A stretch of 19,961 bases of DNA, from the NCBI GenBank assembly GCA_934654805.1, contig CAKUGW010000052.1:1-19961 (forward strand), in the 5' to 3' direction. Shown in pieces: positions 1-8,562 of the stretch. The position numbers were made by a program, and so were the translations under genes. Source of the DNA: an uncultured Kiritimatiellota bacterium (GTDB lineage Bacteria; Verrucomicrobiota; Kiritimatiellia; RFP12; UBA1067). Below the pieces are notes generated by a model. The model saw only the letters and a program-made list of their open reading frames with translations. It had not been told where the DNA came from and ran no database searches. How positions within the stretch are numbered: the stretch's first letter is position 1; the number at the start of each line of letters is the position of its first letter.

Positions 1-1575
1 CCCCGACGGATCTCGGTTGAAACGGACAAGACACAGGTCGAACTGACGTATCGGGACGGCGCTTGGCGGGCAGAGGGCATCTGCGTTGCCTTGGTGTCGA
101 GAGATGATGGCGCGACGACTGTTGAGATCCAGTCGCCGCGACAACCGCTGCGCTTTGTCCGCCTCGTTTGGCCGTTCGCCGTCGAGCCGGGTGCGCGCGT
201 CTACAAGGACGCCTGGGAGCGGCTCTACGGCGGTCTCGGTGGCTGGTTCCCGGCGGAGGCGTGCGGCGCGCTGCCGTGGTTCTTCCTCGTCTCGGCGGGC
301 GACCGCACGGACGGCGTCGGCGTGCGCGTCCAGCCGAACGCCTTCGCCGCGTGGAAGCTGACGGACAAGACCTGCGAACTCCTCTTGGACGTGCGCGCGG
401 GGTCGCGTCCGCTCCGGCTGGGCGCGCGGACGCTTTCAGCCGTCGAGATCGTGACGCGGAAGGGGCGGTTCGGCGAATCGGCCTTTGCGGCGGCGCGGGC
501 CTTTGCGCGCGTGATGTGTCCCTCGCCGCGCCTGCCGCGCGAGCCGGTCTACGGCTTCAACGACTGGTACTGCAACTACGGGCAGGGCACGGCCGAGGCG
601 TTCCTGTCCAACGCGCGCGCAATCGCGGCCTTGGTCGAAGGGGAGGCGACGCGCCCCTTCATCGTGGCCGACGACGGCTGGCAGCTGCACGAGTACAAGG
701 GCGACGAGGTGCCGGCGGCCGGGCCGTGGTCGGCGGCGACGCCGCGCTGGGGGCTTTCGATGCCGGACTGGGCGGCGCGCGTGCGGGCGCTCGGCGGCAA
801 GCCCGGCCTCTGGTACCGGCCCTTCATGCCGTGGACGAAGATGCCGGACGAGTGGAAGATTCCGGGCGTCATGAACCCGGAATGGAAGCGGCACGCGCGC
901 ATCGACCCGACCGCGCCGTCGTTCGTCGCGCAGGTGCGCGCGGACATGGCGCGCTTCCGCGCGTGGGGCATGCGCCTCGTCAAGGTCGATTTCCTGACCT
1001 ATGACTGGTGCGGCGAATACGGCCTGAAGATGGACGACCGCGTCGTCACGAACGAGGACTGCCGCTGGCGGGACGACACGCGGACGTCGGCGGAGGTCAT
1101 CGGCGGCCTGCACCGGGCGATTCGCGAAGGGGCGGGGGACGACATGCTGGTCATCGGGTGCAACGCCCTCAACCACCTCGTCCCCGGGCTTTTCGAGATC
1201 CAGCGCACGGGCGACGACACGAGCGGGCGGGACTGGGCGCGGACGCGCCGGATGGGGCCGGCGGCGCTCGGCATGCGCGTGTTCATGGATCGCGTCTTCT
1301 ACGTCGTCGACGCGGACTGTGCGGGACTGGCGGAAGCCGGGGCGATACCGTGGGAGAAGAACCGTCAGTGGGTCGACCTCCTGGGGCGCAGTGGCACGGC
1401 GGTCTTCTTCTCGTGGCCTGCGCGGTTTCTGGACGCACAGACGCGCCCGGCACTGGAGGCGGCCCTGCGGCGCGCAGCCCGTCCGCGTCCGACGCTGGAG
1501 CCGCTGGACTGGACGACCCGCTTCCAGCCGACACGTTGGTGCGACGGCACCACCACGTTTAGCTATACATGGTAA
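1..1575 (+). CDS. GH36-like (clan GH-D) glycosidase, 5' truncated by window edge
   Basis: The reading frame is open from base 1, so the gene begins upstream; at least 524 residues are present. It resembles alpha-galactosidase-type clan GH-D retaining enzymes: an N-terminal beta-rich region, then a TIM barrel opening at the motif GFNDWYCNYGQG (codon about 183 onward) and a segment FIVADDGWQ typical of GH36/GH27 barrels. The strand motif LVKVDF places the likely nucleophile Asp at bases 988-990 (codon 330). The motif RTGDDTSGRDW (bases 1204-1236) supplies Asp residues expected for the acid/base. A short beta C-domain follows and the frame ends at TAA. The likely role is removal of terminal alpha-galactosyl or related sugars; the exact substrate cannot be read from sequence. 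It lies 76 bp upstream of a secreted surface protein and a second glycosidase, which fits a glycan-degradation locus. The signal peptide, if any, is outside the window. Confidence 0.85.
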   Translation, partial: PRRISVETDKTQVELTYRDGAWRAEGICVALVSRDDGATTVEIQSPRQPLRFVRLVWPFAVEPGARVYKDAWERLYGGLGGWFPAEACGALPWFFLVSAGDRTDGVGVRVQPNAFAAWKLTDKTCELLLDVRAGSRPLRLGARTLSAVEIVTRKGRFGESAFAAARAFARVMCPSPRLPREPVYGFNDWYCNYGQGTAEAFLSNARAIAALVEGEATRPFIVADDGWQLHEYKGDEVPAAGPWSAATPRWGLSMPDWAARVRALGGKPGLWYRPFMPWTKMPDEWKIPGVMNPEWKRHARIDPTAPSFVAQVRADMARFRAWGMRLVKVDFLTYDWCGEYGLKMDDRVVTNEDCRWRDDTRTSAEVIGGLHRAIREGAGDDMLVIGCNALNHLVPGLFEIQRTGDDTSGRDWARTRRMGPAALGMRVFMDRVFYVVDADCAGLAEAGAIPWEKNRQWVDLLGRSGTAVFFSWPARFLDAQTRPALEAALRRAARPRPTLEPLDWTTRFQPTRWCDGTTTFSYTW

Positions 1576-1651
1576 GACATTTGGAATCTTGCAGATACAC
1601 GAAAACATGACAACCCCCAAAAACCAAAACATAAAAGAAAGAGATCCTGCT

Positions 1652-3940
1652 ATGAAAGAACATCGAAAAGAAACGTCTCTGATGTTGGCCCTGTGCGGTA
1701 CGCTGGCACTGCATGCGACAACGTTTTCCCTGGAGCCTGCGGAGGTATCACGACCGTTGGTTGTCGATGTCCAGGGTGCGACGACCTTGTCGGCATGGCT
1801 TGCGGCGGAAGGAAAGTCGCTTTCGGAGCATGATGCGTTGATCAAGCGCGGTCCGGGAACCTTGACGAGCGACGGCTCGATTGCGACATTTGACGGAGAG
1901 ATCGTCATTGAAGAAGGTAGCCTTGTGGCGACGACAGGTGGCGCCTTGGGTTCGTCGGTTGGTGCGACTTTTGTGCAGGATGGCGCAACGCTGGAGATCT
2001 CGACCGCAGACGGATGCCCAGATTTCACGACGGAGACGATGGTCGTTTCCGGCGACGGTGACTCGGCGAAAGCCGGAGCCATCGTCGTCAGCGGCGGATA
2101 CTACGCAGACAAGGCGTTTGGCCCGATTCAGCTGGCTCAATCCGCCACTGTCGGCCTACAGGAGAAATCGGATCGAATTCTCCAGTCGATAGCCTTGAAC
2201 GGCCATGACTTGACGATTGCAGGATGTGCGGCCGGCGGTGATGTCGTCACAGTGAATGGCGTGGTTTCGGGACCGGGACGATTGATCCGGCAGGGCGGAT
2301 TCCTCGGATGTGACGGTGCGAGCCTTTCGGCGGGCGAAACGGCTGGCTCTATCCTCATTCGGACAGGCTCGGGTTGGGCGACAGGTACGCGCTGGCTCTA
2401 TGCAAAGGAAAGAGCGTGGCCCATTGCCTTTGAAGCCGACACGATGCTCTATCACCGGGATGGGCATAGCCCGGTTTACGAGGATCATTATTGGGATGGC
2501 GACGTGACGCTGCTCGGAAATGTCGAAGTCTGGCGATATGAAGGTGATTGCCAATATGCGTTTCGCGGGAAGGTCTCCGGGCCGGGCGGCTTTACGGTCG
2601 GCGCAGGGTGCCGGCTCGTGTTGGCGAACGCGGCGAACGACTTTACGGGCGGCCTCGTCGTTCAGGCTGACGCCTTGGGCGTCAAGATGACGCGCGCAGG
2701 CGCGTTGCCGAACACGGCGTCCGGACTGACGCTCAAGGGCGGCGCGGTTGAGTTGGCGAGCTGCGAGACGTATTCGCTGCCGCCCTTGACGGTCGACAGC
2801 GAGGCTGGAACGGTGTGCGTGTCGGGCTTTGTCGTTGACGAAAAGCCCTATTCGTTCGCGGCATGGGACTACACGAAGGGCTCCTGGGCGAATTCCGTCG
2901 TCAAGCGCGGCGCTGGCGATTTGCTGTATGACACGCCGATTGGCGCGGAGGTTCTGGATGTCCGGGATGGTTCGGTTCGCCTGGGAACGGCACGGGACGT
3001 GCTTGTCGCCTTGACCCGTCAGCCGGGACTTTGGGAAGGTGATTTCCCCGCCCAATCAGGCAACAAGGTGGGGGCTCGGGATGAATATCCAAGTGAAATG
3101 TCCACCGTTCGGACGAATGCCTTGGCCGGATCGGTCTCGGGCGATTACAGGTTCAATGAAAACTCGACGCTTGTTTATAAGGGCTATCTTTGGAATCGCG
3201 CGGAAACGAACGTCGTCTGGAGCTGGGGGATTGGCGTGCAAAACTGCGGTGCGCTGTACATTGATGATGAGAAAATCATCGAGACGGGGTGGAATGAGGT
3301 CAACTGGGCGAATGTGACGCTCACGCCAGGGTGCCATGCGTTTGAGTATCGGCAGTGGTCCCTTTCGGGGTGGATGACGGGGCATCGCGATGGAGAAACG
3401 ACGGAAAACGGGCTCGTCGTTGACACTCTCGGACGGGGAAGTCTGGATTTGGCCGACTACCAGATTCTGACGGATCCAGGTGACGGCTCGGTCTTTACGC
3501 GAACAACGGACGATACCTGTCGGTTTGAACCTGTTGCACCGGCTTTCGGCAAGGTGAAGTTTGCGAAAGGGACGGCCTTCGACCTTGGCGGCTATGCAAG
3601 TTATTCGTTTGCGGACATTGAGGGCCTCCCGCTGCTGACGGGCGGAGATGTCCGCGTGTCCGGGACGTGGACAGTCCCTGTTGACCAGGCGATCGGTGGG
3701 GAAACCATGAGAGCGTCGGGCAAAGTCGTGTTTGCGGCCGGGGCCTCGCTTCTTGTCGATGACACGAGGTCGCGCACGTCACGGGAGCTTCCGGTCTTGA
3801 CCGCGGACTCGATCATTTTGCCGGACGGTGGATTGCCGATCTCGTCCGTACGCGGTAAGAGGTACTGTCTCGGTCTCTCTGCGGACGGACGCACGCTGTT
3901 CATTCGCAGAGACACGGGCTTTGTCTTGACGATTCGCTGA
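1652..3940 (+). CDS. Secreted autotransporter-strand repeat protein with PA14-like domain
   Basis: This is a 762-residue protein. I chose ATG 1652 because a purine-rich stretch (GAAAGAGA) sits just upstream and it gives a compact signal peptide (MKEHRKETSLMLALCGTLA, cleavage near HA-TTF). An in-frame ATG at 1607 has no ribosome site. The mature part is beta-rich, with recurring G-x-G-T/R-L turns of autotransporter-associated strand repeats, for example IKRGPGTL (about residue 63), VSGPGRLI (about 205), VSGPGGFTVG (about 310) and VKRGAGDLL (about 416). Residues about 454-577 resemble a PA14-type carbohydrate-binding domain, with a conserved ALYIDDEKII strand. No C-terminal translocator barrel, LPXTG or PEP-CTERM anchor is seen, so it is probably secreted or loosely surface-held. 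It is 18 bp from the next gene and likely co-transcribed. A broken paralogue lies at 8563-8890. The function is unknown; a glycan-binding or surface role is inferred. Confidence 0.8.
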   Translation: MKEHRKETSLMLALCGTLALHATTFSLEPAEVSRPLVVDVQGATTLSAWLAAEGKSLSEHDALIKRGPGTLTSDGSIATFDGEIVIEEGSLVATTGGALGSSVGATFVQDGATLEISTADGCPDFTTETMVVSGDGDSAKAGAIVVSGGYYADKAFGPIQLAQSATVGLQEKSDRILQSIALNGHDLTIAGCAAGGDVVTVNGVVSGPGRLIRQGGFLGCDGASLSAGETAGSILIRTGSGWATGTRWLYAKERAWPIAFEADTMLYHRDGHSPVYEDHYWDGDVTLLGNVEVWRYEGDCQYAFRGKVSGPGGFTVGAGCRLVLANAANDFTGGLVVQADALGVKMTRAGALPNTASGLTLKGGAVELASCETYSLPPLTVDSEAGTVCVSGFVVDEKPYSFAAWDYTKGSWANSVVKRGAGDLLYDTPIGAEVLDVRDGSVRLGTARDVLVALTRQPGLWEGDFPAQSGNKVGARDEYPSEMSTVRTNALAGSVSGDYRFNENSTLVYKGYLWNRAETNVVWSWGIGVQNCGALYIDDEKIIETGWNEVNWANVTLTPGCHAFEYRQWSLSGWMTGHRDGETTENGLVVDTLGRGSLDLADYQILTDPGDGSVFTRTTDDTCRFEPVAPAFGKVKFAKGTAFDLGGYASYSFADIEGLPLLTGGDVRVSGTWTVPVDQAIGGETMRASGKVVFAAGASLLVDDTRSRTSRELPVLTADSIILPDGGLPISSVRGKRYCLGLSADGRTLFIRRDTGFVLTIR

Positions 3941-3958
3941 GACGGGAAAGGAAACGCC

Positions 3959-6900
3959 ATGCTGGGAGTTGTTCTTGCCGCGCTGACGGCGGCACAGGGC
4001 CTTCAGCCGGGGGCTGTGGCAGCCTATCGGACGGAAGGTGCGGCCTATTACACGACGGTCGGGACGGTGAATCCGAACGAAGGAGCGATTGAGGTCGTCA
4101 TCCGTCCTTGTGTCGACCTGAACGAGAAAGGTGAAGGCTGGCCGTTTGCGGTTCGCGTCTTTGCGAAAGAAAAGGGGCCTCGCAAGGAGGTGCTGGGAAT
4201 TTACCAGCCGACTTGGAACGATCCGAAGATGAAGCCGGCTGTCTTTGGCCGCGCGATGACGGACACGAACGAGCCGACGGCCATCGAATGGGAGCCGCCT
4301 GTCCGGGCGGGCGAGACGGCGGTCTATGCCTTGACTTGGAAGAGCGGAGATCGTGTGTGCCTTTACCGGAATGGCCGGCTGGTCGGGGAGGCGGCTCAGC
4401 CGGGGCCTTTGGCGCCCGTGTCGCCATACCTGATCCTCTACGATGCGCGCCCGCTTTTCGCGTCGAGTCTGCGCGTCAGCACGCGGGCTCTTCCGGCTGA
4501 CGAACTGCAGGCCGATCCGGCGCGGCCCTTCACGCGCGGGCTGTCGACTTCGCTGCTCGTGAACGACCTTGACGAGCCCCAGTATTTCGTCACGTCCGCC
4601 TTGGAACGCCGGCGTCTTGTGCCGTTTGACCGCCTGTCCGATCGCGTGTTCCGCGAAGGGGACGACGTTACGCTGAAGTTTGTCGAGTACGATCCGGCGC
4701 GCGGTGTCGCCGGCCGGGTCGTGAGCAAGAGCGTCGGTCGTCTCCCTGCGGGCTTGCACGATCAGCGTTGGCGCGAAGGCTCGTTCAAGGTATCTGTCTT
4801 GCCGAAGGCCGAATTGACCGGTGGCGCCTTGCGTGACTATCTGGGCGTGTCCTTTCTGCGAGATGCCGAGCTTGTCGCGAAGACGGGCGTTCGCTGGGAG
4901 CGTCTCTGGAATTTTCACGAGCTGCTGTGGTTTCAAGTCGAGCCGCAGTCGGGCGAATTTGACTTTCGCGAGGCAGACCGCACGATTCAGGCTGCTGTCG
5001 ATCGCGGGATCGGATTGTTGGCGACGCTTGGCTGCCCACCGCCTTGGGCGGGCGTTCGGCCCGACGTGACGGGGCCGAACGGAAAGCTATTCGAGGACAA
5101 TCCGAATTGCTGTGTGCCGCGAAGCCTCGACGAATGGCGTCGTTACGTGAGGACGTGTGCGAGTCGCTACCGCGGCAAGATCCGCCATTGGGAGATTTGG
5201 AACGAGGTGGACTGGATGCCGCCGGGCCGCGCGGCCAGCTTCAATGGCACGGTCGCGGACTACTTCAGCCTGCTGAAGGCGGCGAGCGAGGAGATTCGCG
5301 CGGTCGATCCCTCGAACAAGGTGGTCGTCTCAGGGTTCGGAACCGGTGTCGCGGCGACGGAGAAGGTCTCGGAAAGGCTTTGCGAGATGGGGGCGACCGA
5401 CCTTGTCGACATCTGGAACATGCATGCCTACAAGATTCGCGAGAAGGCTGCCGAATACCGCGATGTGCCGCGTCGCTTCAATCCGGGCCTTCCGGTTTGG
5501 CAGACGGAGTTCATGTGGCATGTCATCTCGGACAAGGATCGCCAGGCCTACCTGGGGGATGCCATCCACAACTGGTATCTGGAGGAGGGGTACGAGAAGT
5601 TCTTTGATTTCGGCGTCGAATACCTGCTGGATGAACATACGAACTCGCTGGAGCCGCCAATGCAGGCCTTGGCCGTCCAGCAGACCTACTTTGAGGGCTG
5701 TTCGGAATTTCTCGGACGGATCGCGGCACTGCCGAGCGTGGACTTTGACGTGGCTCATGCGTTTCGACGAACGGACGGGTCTTGCCTGTCGATGCTGGGG
5801 TCGTCCATGGGGCGGTATGTCGTGCGCCTCGCTTCAGAACCGCAGGATGTTCGCGACACTTACGGTGCCAGGGTCGAGATTGACGGAAAGACGCTGGAAC
5901 TGAACGGGAAGATCCTGTTTGTCGTCACAAAAGAGCCTTTGGACATCAACGGCTTTGAGATCAGGAACGCGAACCAGCTCGTCCGAAATGGCGGGTTTGA
6001 AGATCTGGCCGGAGATGACCTGGACGGCATCGACAAGTGCCAAGCCCAAGGGTGGGAGCCGCGTTTTGACCGTTGCAGGACGGGGTTTGTCGGCATTTCG
6101 ACAAATGCGTTGACGGGGCGTTTCTCGTTGCGCATGCGCCCGGCCAAGGAAGGGCTTCGCGAGCTTTACGCGCTCTCCCCGGTTCGGATTCCGGCGGCGG
6201 GCTGGTATCGGCTGACGGCCAAGGCAAAGATCGTGAACGGATCGCCGACGCCATATGTTCAGCTGTTTCAGATGAAGCCCGAAGGTTGGCTGCGCGGCAG
6301 GGAGAAGCCGGGTGTCTCGTGTGGTGAAACAGTTGATTTGCACATGAACGTCGAAGTCCCCGAAGCGTTTGCGGAGCCGGTGGCGGTCATTGTCGGCGTG
6401 CGCGGTCTCGGAGAAGTCCTCTTTGACGACGTGCGCTTCGAGCGTTTCGAGAAGCCCGCGCTTGACGAAGACGACGCTGTGCTGCCGCCTCTTGCGGGGC
6501 ATGGCGGACGGCTTGTGCGAGCAGCCGATGAAATCGTCGATCTGGACGCGGCACGACCGTTGGGCGTGGGCATCCGTTACTGGCGGGGCATACCCTTTCG
6601 GCTCACGGGCGGTTGGCTGACGGCGGCCGGACGGAATTGGCAGAATGCCGAAGCCTGCGCAACGCTTCCGCTTGGCGGTGTGTGCGCATCGGAGATTCAC
6701 ACGCTGGGCGCCGTCATGTACCAGCCAGAGCGGGCCGAAACGCCAGCAACGCTTGAACTCGTCTATACGGATGCCACGGCTGTCGGGCTCCCGGTTAGGG
6801 CTGGCCGGGACATTTGCGACTGGTTCCTGGTCGGGCATCCAGAAGCGAAGCCGGTCGTGCGCTGGGAAGCGCCTGGATCGGGCTTGGACTATGGCCTTTT

Positions 6901-8002
6901 CCTGGGGACTTTCCGCAATCCGCATCCGGAGAAGCCGTTGGCAGCGCTTCGTTTGCGGGCGCAAACGTCTGGCGTTGTCGCCTTGAAAGCCGTCGCGTTG
7001 CGAAAGTCCGTCAGACAGGACACGGCGGGTGGCTTTTGCGTCATCATGCGGTATGACGACAATCATGCGGCTGCCGAGTGGCGGGCTGTGGCGAAGCAAT
7101 TTGACGACCGAGGGCTGAAGATGGCATTGGCGATCATTCCGGCGGAAATCCGGGACGAGCGCCAATGGCAGACTTTGCGAGAAATTGCCGGAGCTGGACA
7201 TGAGCTGATGGATCACACAGCTCAGCATGGCCTTTTTCGGATGCAGTTCCTTGACCGCGCGCAGTATGACAAGGCCAAGGCGCGGGGCTATCCGTTTGTG
7301 AAGGACTGGGACGATGGCGGCCTTCGCCTGTATTTCATGGGAGACGTTGATGTGGATCATCCGGAGAACTTTCAGTTTACGGCTTCCGTTCACGGCGTGG
7401 ACAATGCGTGCGTTCTGACGGATGTCGATCCGTCGATGGCCGGGCGGCTGCCTGTCTCGCGCAAATTCTACGAGCCGAAGTCGGGCCGCATCTATGCGAT
7501 TGGCAGTGCGGGAAGTCCGTGCATCGTGCGAGACTTCTGGTGTCGCGGCATTCAGGCGGATCCCGGCCTTGAAAAGACCGAATTCGTGGGCTTGTCCGAC
7601 AAGGCGTTTTCGTTCCCGGATGAGATGGTGCGGCTGCAGGCGGACTATTCGAGGAAGCTGTTCAGGGAACATGGGCTGCCGCCGCCGCGTGCGTGGTGTC
7701 AGCCGGGCGGGTGGGAACCGTTCCTGCCGACGGAGAAGGTCGCGGCGGTCTATGGCCGCGCGGAATTGCCGTCGATGGACTATTTGGACTTGAGCGATGA
7801 TCTCGAGCGTTTTAAGGAGCGGGTTCGCGAAGGGCGTCGCGACGACAGGCCCGTGCAGTTCCTGTGCCATCTGTCGGGAGGGCGCGTTGGCGGCTGGACA
7901 CGGTGGCTTCAGCTCAACGGCGAATTTCTCGACTGGCTGAAGCGCGAGCGGATTCCAGTGAGGACACCGTCCTCATGGACACGACAGTGCCCCCAGAAGT
8001 AG
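3959..8002 (+). CDS. Secreted multidomain glycosidase (GH39-like) fused to CE4/NodB-like deacetylase
   Basis: This is a 1347-residue protein with Shine-Dalgarno GGGAAAGGA before ATG 3959 and a short signal peptide (MLGVVLAALTAAQG). Domains in order: LamG/concanavalin-like jelly roll (about 20-175), linker beta domain, and TIM barrel (about 285-600) with WEIWNEVD giving acid/base Glu416 and PVWQTEF giving nucleophile Glu517. Their spacing of about 100 residues fits GH39 or a related GH-A family. A CBM4/9-like module follows (about 672-840, from NQLVRNGGFED to LFDDVRFE). The C-terminal region (about 1020-1335) is polysaccharide-deacetylase-like, with RYDDN (Asp1033/Asp1034) for motif 1 and HTAQH (His1086, His1090) matching the HTxxH metal-binding motif 2. 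It may cut and de-acetylate one polysaccharide outside the cytoplasm. The exact GH family and substrate are uncertain. A 9-bp direct repeat, TTTGACGAC, occurs at 6422-6430 and 7100-7108 and marks a deletion joint in the broken copy at 16235-16580. Confidence 0.83.
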   Translation: MLGVVLAALTAAQGLQPGAVAAYRTEGAAYYTTVGTVNPNEGAIEVVIRPCVDLNEKGEGWPFAVRVFAKEKGPRKEVLGIYQPTWNDPKMKPAVFGRAMTDTNEPTAIEWEPPVRAGETAVYALTWKSGDRVCLYRNGRLVGEAAQPGPLAPVSPYLILYDARPLFASSLRVSTRALPADELQADPARPFTRGLSTSLLVNDLDEPQYFVTSALERRRLVPFDRLSDRVFREGDDVTLKFVEYDPARGVAGRVVSKSVGRLPAGLHDQRWREGSFKVSVLPKAELTGGALRDYLGVSFLRDAELVAKTGVRWERLWNFHELLWFQVEPQSGEFDFREADRTIQAAVDRGIGLLATLGCPPPWAGVRPDVTGPNGKLFEDNPNCCVPRSLDEWRRYVRTCASRYRGKIRHWEIWNEVDWMPPGRAASFNGTVADYFSLLKAASEEIRAVDPSNKVVVSGFGTGVAATEKVSERLCEMGATDLVDIWNMHAYKIREKAAEYRDVPRRFNPGLPVWQTEFMWHVISDKDRQAYLGDAIHNWYLEEGYEKFFDFGVEYLLDEHTNSLEPPMQALAVQQTYFEGCSEFLGRIAALPSVDFDVAHAFRRTDGSCLSMLGSSMGRYVVRLASEPQDVRDTYGARVEIDGKTLELNGKILFVVTKEPLDINGFEIRNANQLVRNGGFEDLAGDDLDGIDKCQAQGWEPRFDRCRTGFVGISTNALTGRFSLRMRPAKEGLRELYALSPVRIPAAGWYRLTAKAKIVNGSPTPYVQLFQMKPEGWLRGREKPGVSCGETVDLHMNVEVPEAFAEPVAVIVGVRGLGEVLFDDVRFERFEKPALDEDDAVLPPLAGHGGRLVRAADEIVDLDAARPLGVGIRYWRGIPFRLTGGWLTAAGRNWQNAEACATLPLGGVCASEIHTLGAVMYQPERAETPATLELVYTDATAVGLPVRAGRDICDWFLVGHPEAKPVVRWEAPGSGLDYGLFLGTFRNPHPEKPLAALRLRAQTSGVVALKAVALRKSVRQDTAGGFCVIMRYDDNHAAAEWRAVAKQFDDRGLKMALAIIPAEIRDERQWQTLREIAGAGHELMDHTAQHGLFRMQFLDRAQYDKAKARGYPFVKDWDDGGLRLYFMGDVDVDHPENFQFTASVHGVDNACVLTDVDPSMAGRLPVSRKFYEPKSGRIYAIGSAGSPCIVRDFWCRGIQADPGLEKTEFVGLSDKAFSFPDEMVRLQADYSRKLFREHGLPPPRAWCQPGGWEPFLPTEKVAAVYGRAELPSMDYLDLSDDLERFKERVREGRRDDRPVQFLCHLSGGRVGGWTRWLQLNGEFLDWLKRERIPVRTPSSWTRQCPQK

Positions 8003-8010
8003 GGTGGGCG

Positions 8011-8188
8011 CAAGGCGGGCGCAGATTATTCGCGAAGTCTAAAGGTATGAGCGGTAGTTTTCGCGTCCGAACGAATCGATGGTGAAGGTCTTGCCGATTT
8101 GTCGTGCACCCTTGACAAGAAGCCCCTCTGGGAGATGGCTCTTCTCCCCGTTGAGAAGCGTATCGTAAAACTTGCGTCTAAGTGTCAT
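8011..8188 (-). pseudogene. AAA_14/DUF4143-type ATPase, frameshifted N-terminal fragment
   Basis: Reading the minus strand from ATG at 8188-8186 gives 49 residues, MTLRRKFYDTLL then EGLLVKGARQIGKTF, before a TAG at 8041-8039. The segment GARQIGKT is a Walker A P-loop in the form typical of AAA_14 ATPases with a DUF4143 C-terminal domain, and the preceding RKFYDTLL helix also fits that family. Just past the stop, another frame continues with LDFANN, which is what follows the P-loop strand in this family. A one-base frameshift in a short T run therefore broke the gene, and homology ends near 8011. The remaining 300-plus residues are missing. It is the only convincing minus-strand coding trace in the window. 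Confidence 0.6.
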
Positions 8189-8200
8189 GCTTGTGCCCCA

Positions 8201-8218
8201 TAAACTTGTAGAAGTTTA
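8201..8218. promoter_or_regulatory. 18-bp inverted repeat in leader of the AAA_14 remnant
   Basis: TAAACTT (8201-8207) and AAGTTTA (8212-8218) are perfect 7-bp inverted repeats around GTAG. The element lies 13 bp before the minus-strand ATG at 8188. It directly follows a possible minus-strand promoter: TTGCAG at 8242-8237, a 16-bp spacer, and GATAAA at 8220-8215. It could be an operator or a small leader hairpin; its role is inferred from position only. Confidence 0.45.
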
Positions 8219-8243
8219 TCATAAATTCACGAAAATCTGCAAT

Positions 8244-8323
8244 ATGCCATTTTTGCGCCACAAAGCATGGCATTATGTGCCACTTTTGCTCCTATCGCTT
8301 TTTGCAGCTATGCCACTTTTGCG
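8244..8323. repeat. Three 14-bp direct repeats at exact 33-bp spacing
   Basis: Copies are ATGCCATTTTTGCG (8244-8257), GTGCCACTTTTGCT (8277-8290) and ATGCCACTTTTGCG (8310-8323). Start-to-start distance is 33 bp both times, while the 19-bp spacers are unrelated. The array sits 56-135 bp upstream of the start of the minus-strand AAA_14 remnant, just beyond its possible -35, where a phased operator array would lie. An inverted ATGGCAT at 8267-8273 pairs with the first copy. The sites are too short and too few for CRISPR. A regulatory or iteron-like binding role is inferred. Confidence 0.6.
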
Positions 8324-8325
8324 TT

Positions 8326-8532
8326 GAGCTGGTCGAAGTGTTGCGGGCGCGGCCGGAGGCGTCTGGCGTGCGGCACGTCTTCCGGGTGCCGTGCATTCTG
8401 GGCGTGAACGACACGGCGACCGACCGCGCGGCGTTCCGCGCGTGGGCGGGCGACTCGCCGATCGAGTTCCTGCCCTACAACCCGGCCGCCGCCGCAAAGT
8501 ATCCGCTGCTCGGCCGCCGCTACGCCCTATAA
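8326..8532 (+). pseudogene. C-terminal fragment of a glycyl-radical enzyme-activating (PflA-like) radical SAM protein
   Basis: The frame from about 8326 to TAA 8530-8532 encodes about 68 residues including FRVPCILGVND, then IEFLPYN, then AAKYPLLGR. The order I/VPxIxGVND, E-x-LPYN and KYxxLGR is the usual C-terminal signature of pyruvate formate-lyase-activating-enzyme relatives. The radical SAM core with its CxxxCxxC cluster is absent, and the upstream bases are the repeat array at 8244-8323, so this is a relic rather than a working gene. The stop also comes some 20-30 residues earlier than usual, inside a 15-bp tandem duplication. Confidence 0.5.
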
Positions 8533-8547
8533 CGCTACGCCCTATAA
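8518..8547. repeat. 15-bp perfect tandem duplication
   Basis: CGCTACGCCCTATAA occurs at 8518-8532 and immediately again at 8533-8547. The first copy ends the PflA-like fragment with its TAA. The second runs directly into the Shine-Dalgarno AAGGAG of the next broken gene. It looks like a junction scar between two gene fragments. Confidence 0.85.
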
Positions 8548-8562
8548 GGAGTAAACTTTGAC

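Noticed and set aside
436..2082. Minus-strand open frame of 548 codons across the end of the GH36-like gene and the next gene start
   Set aside because: No recognisable domain and antisense to two supported genes.
8244..8323. CRISPR array
   Set aside because: There are only three 14-bp imperfect repeats with 19-bp spacers and no cas genes nearby; a binding-site array fits better.
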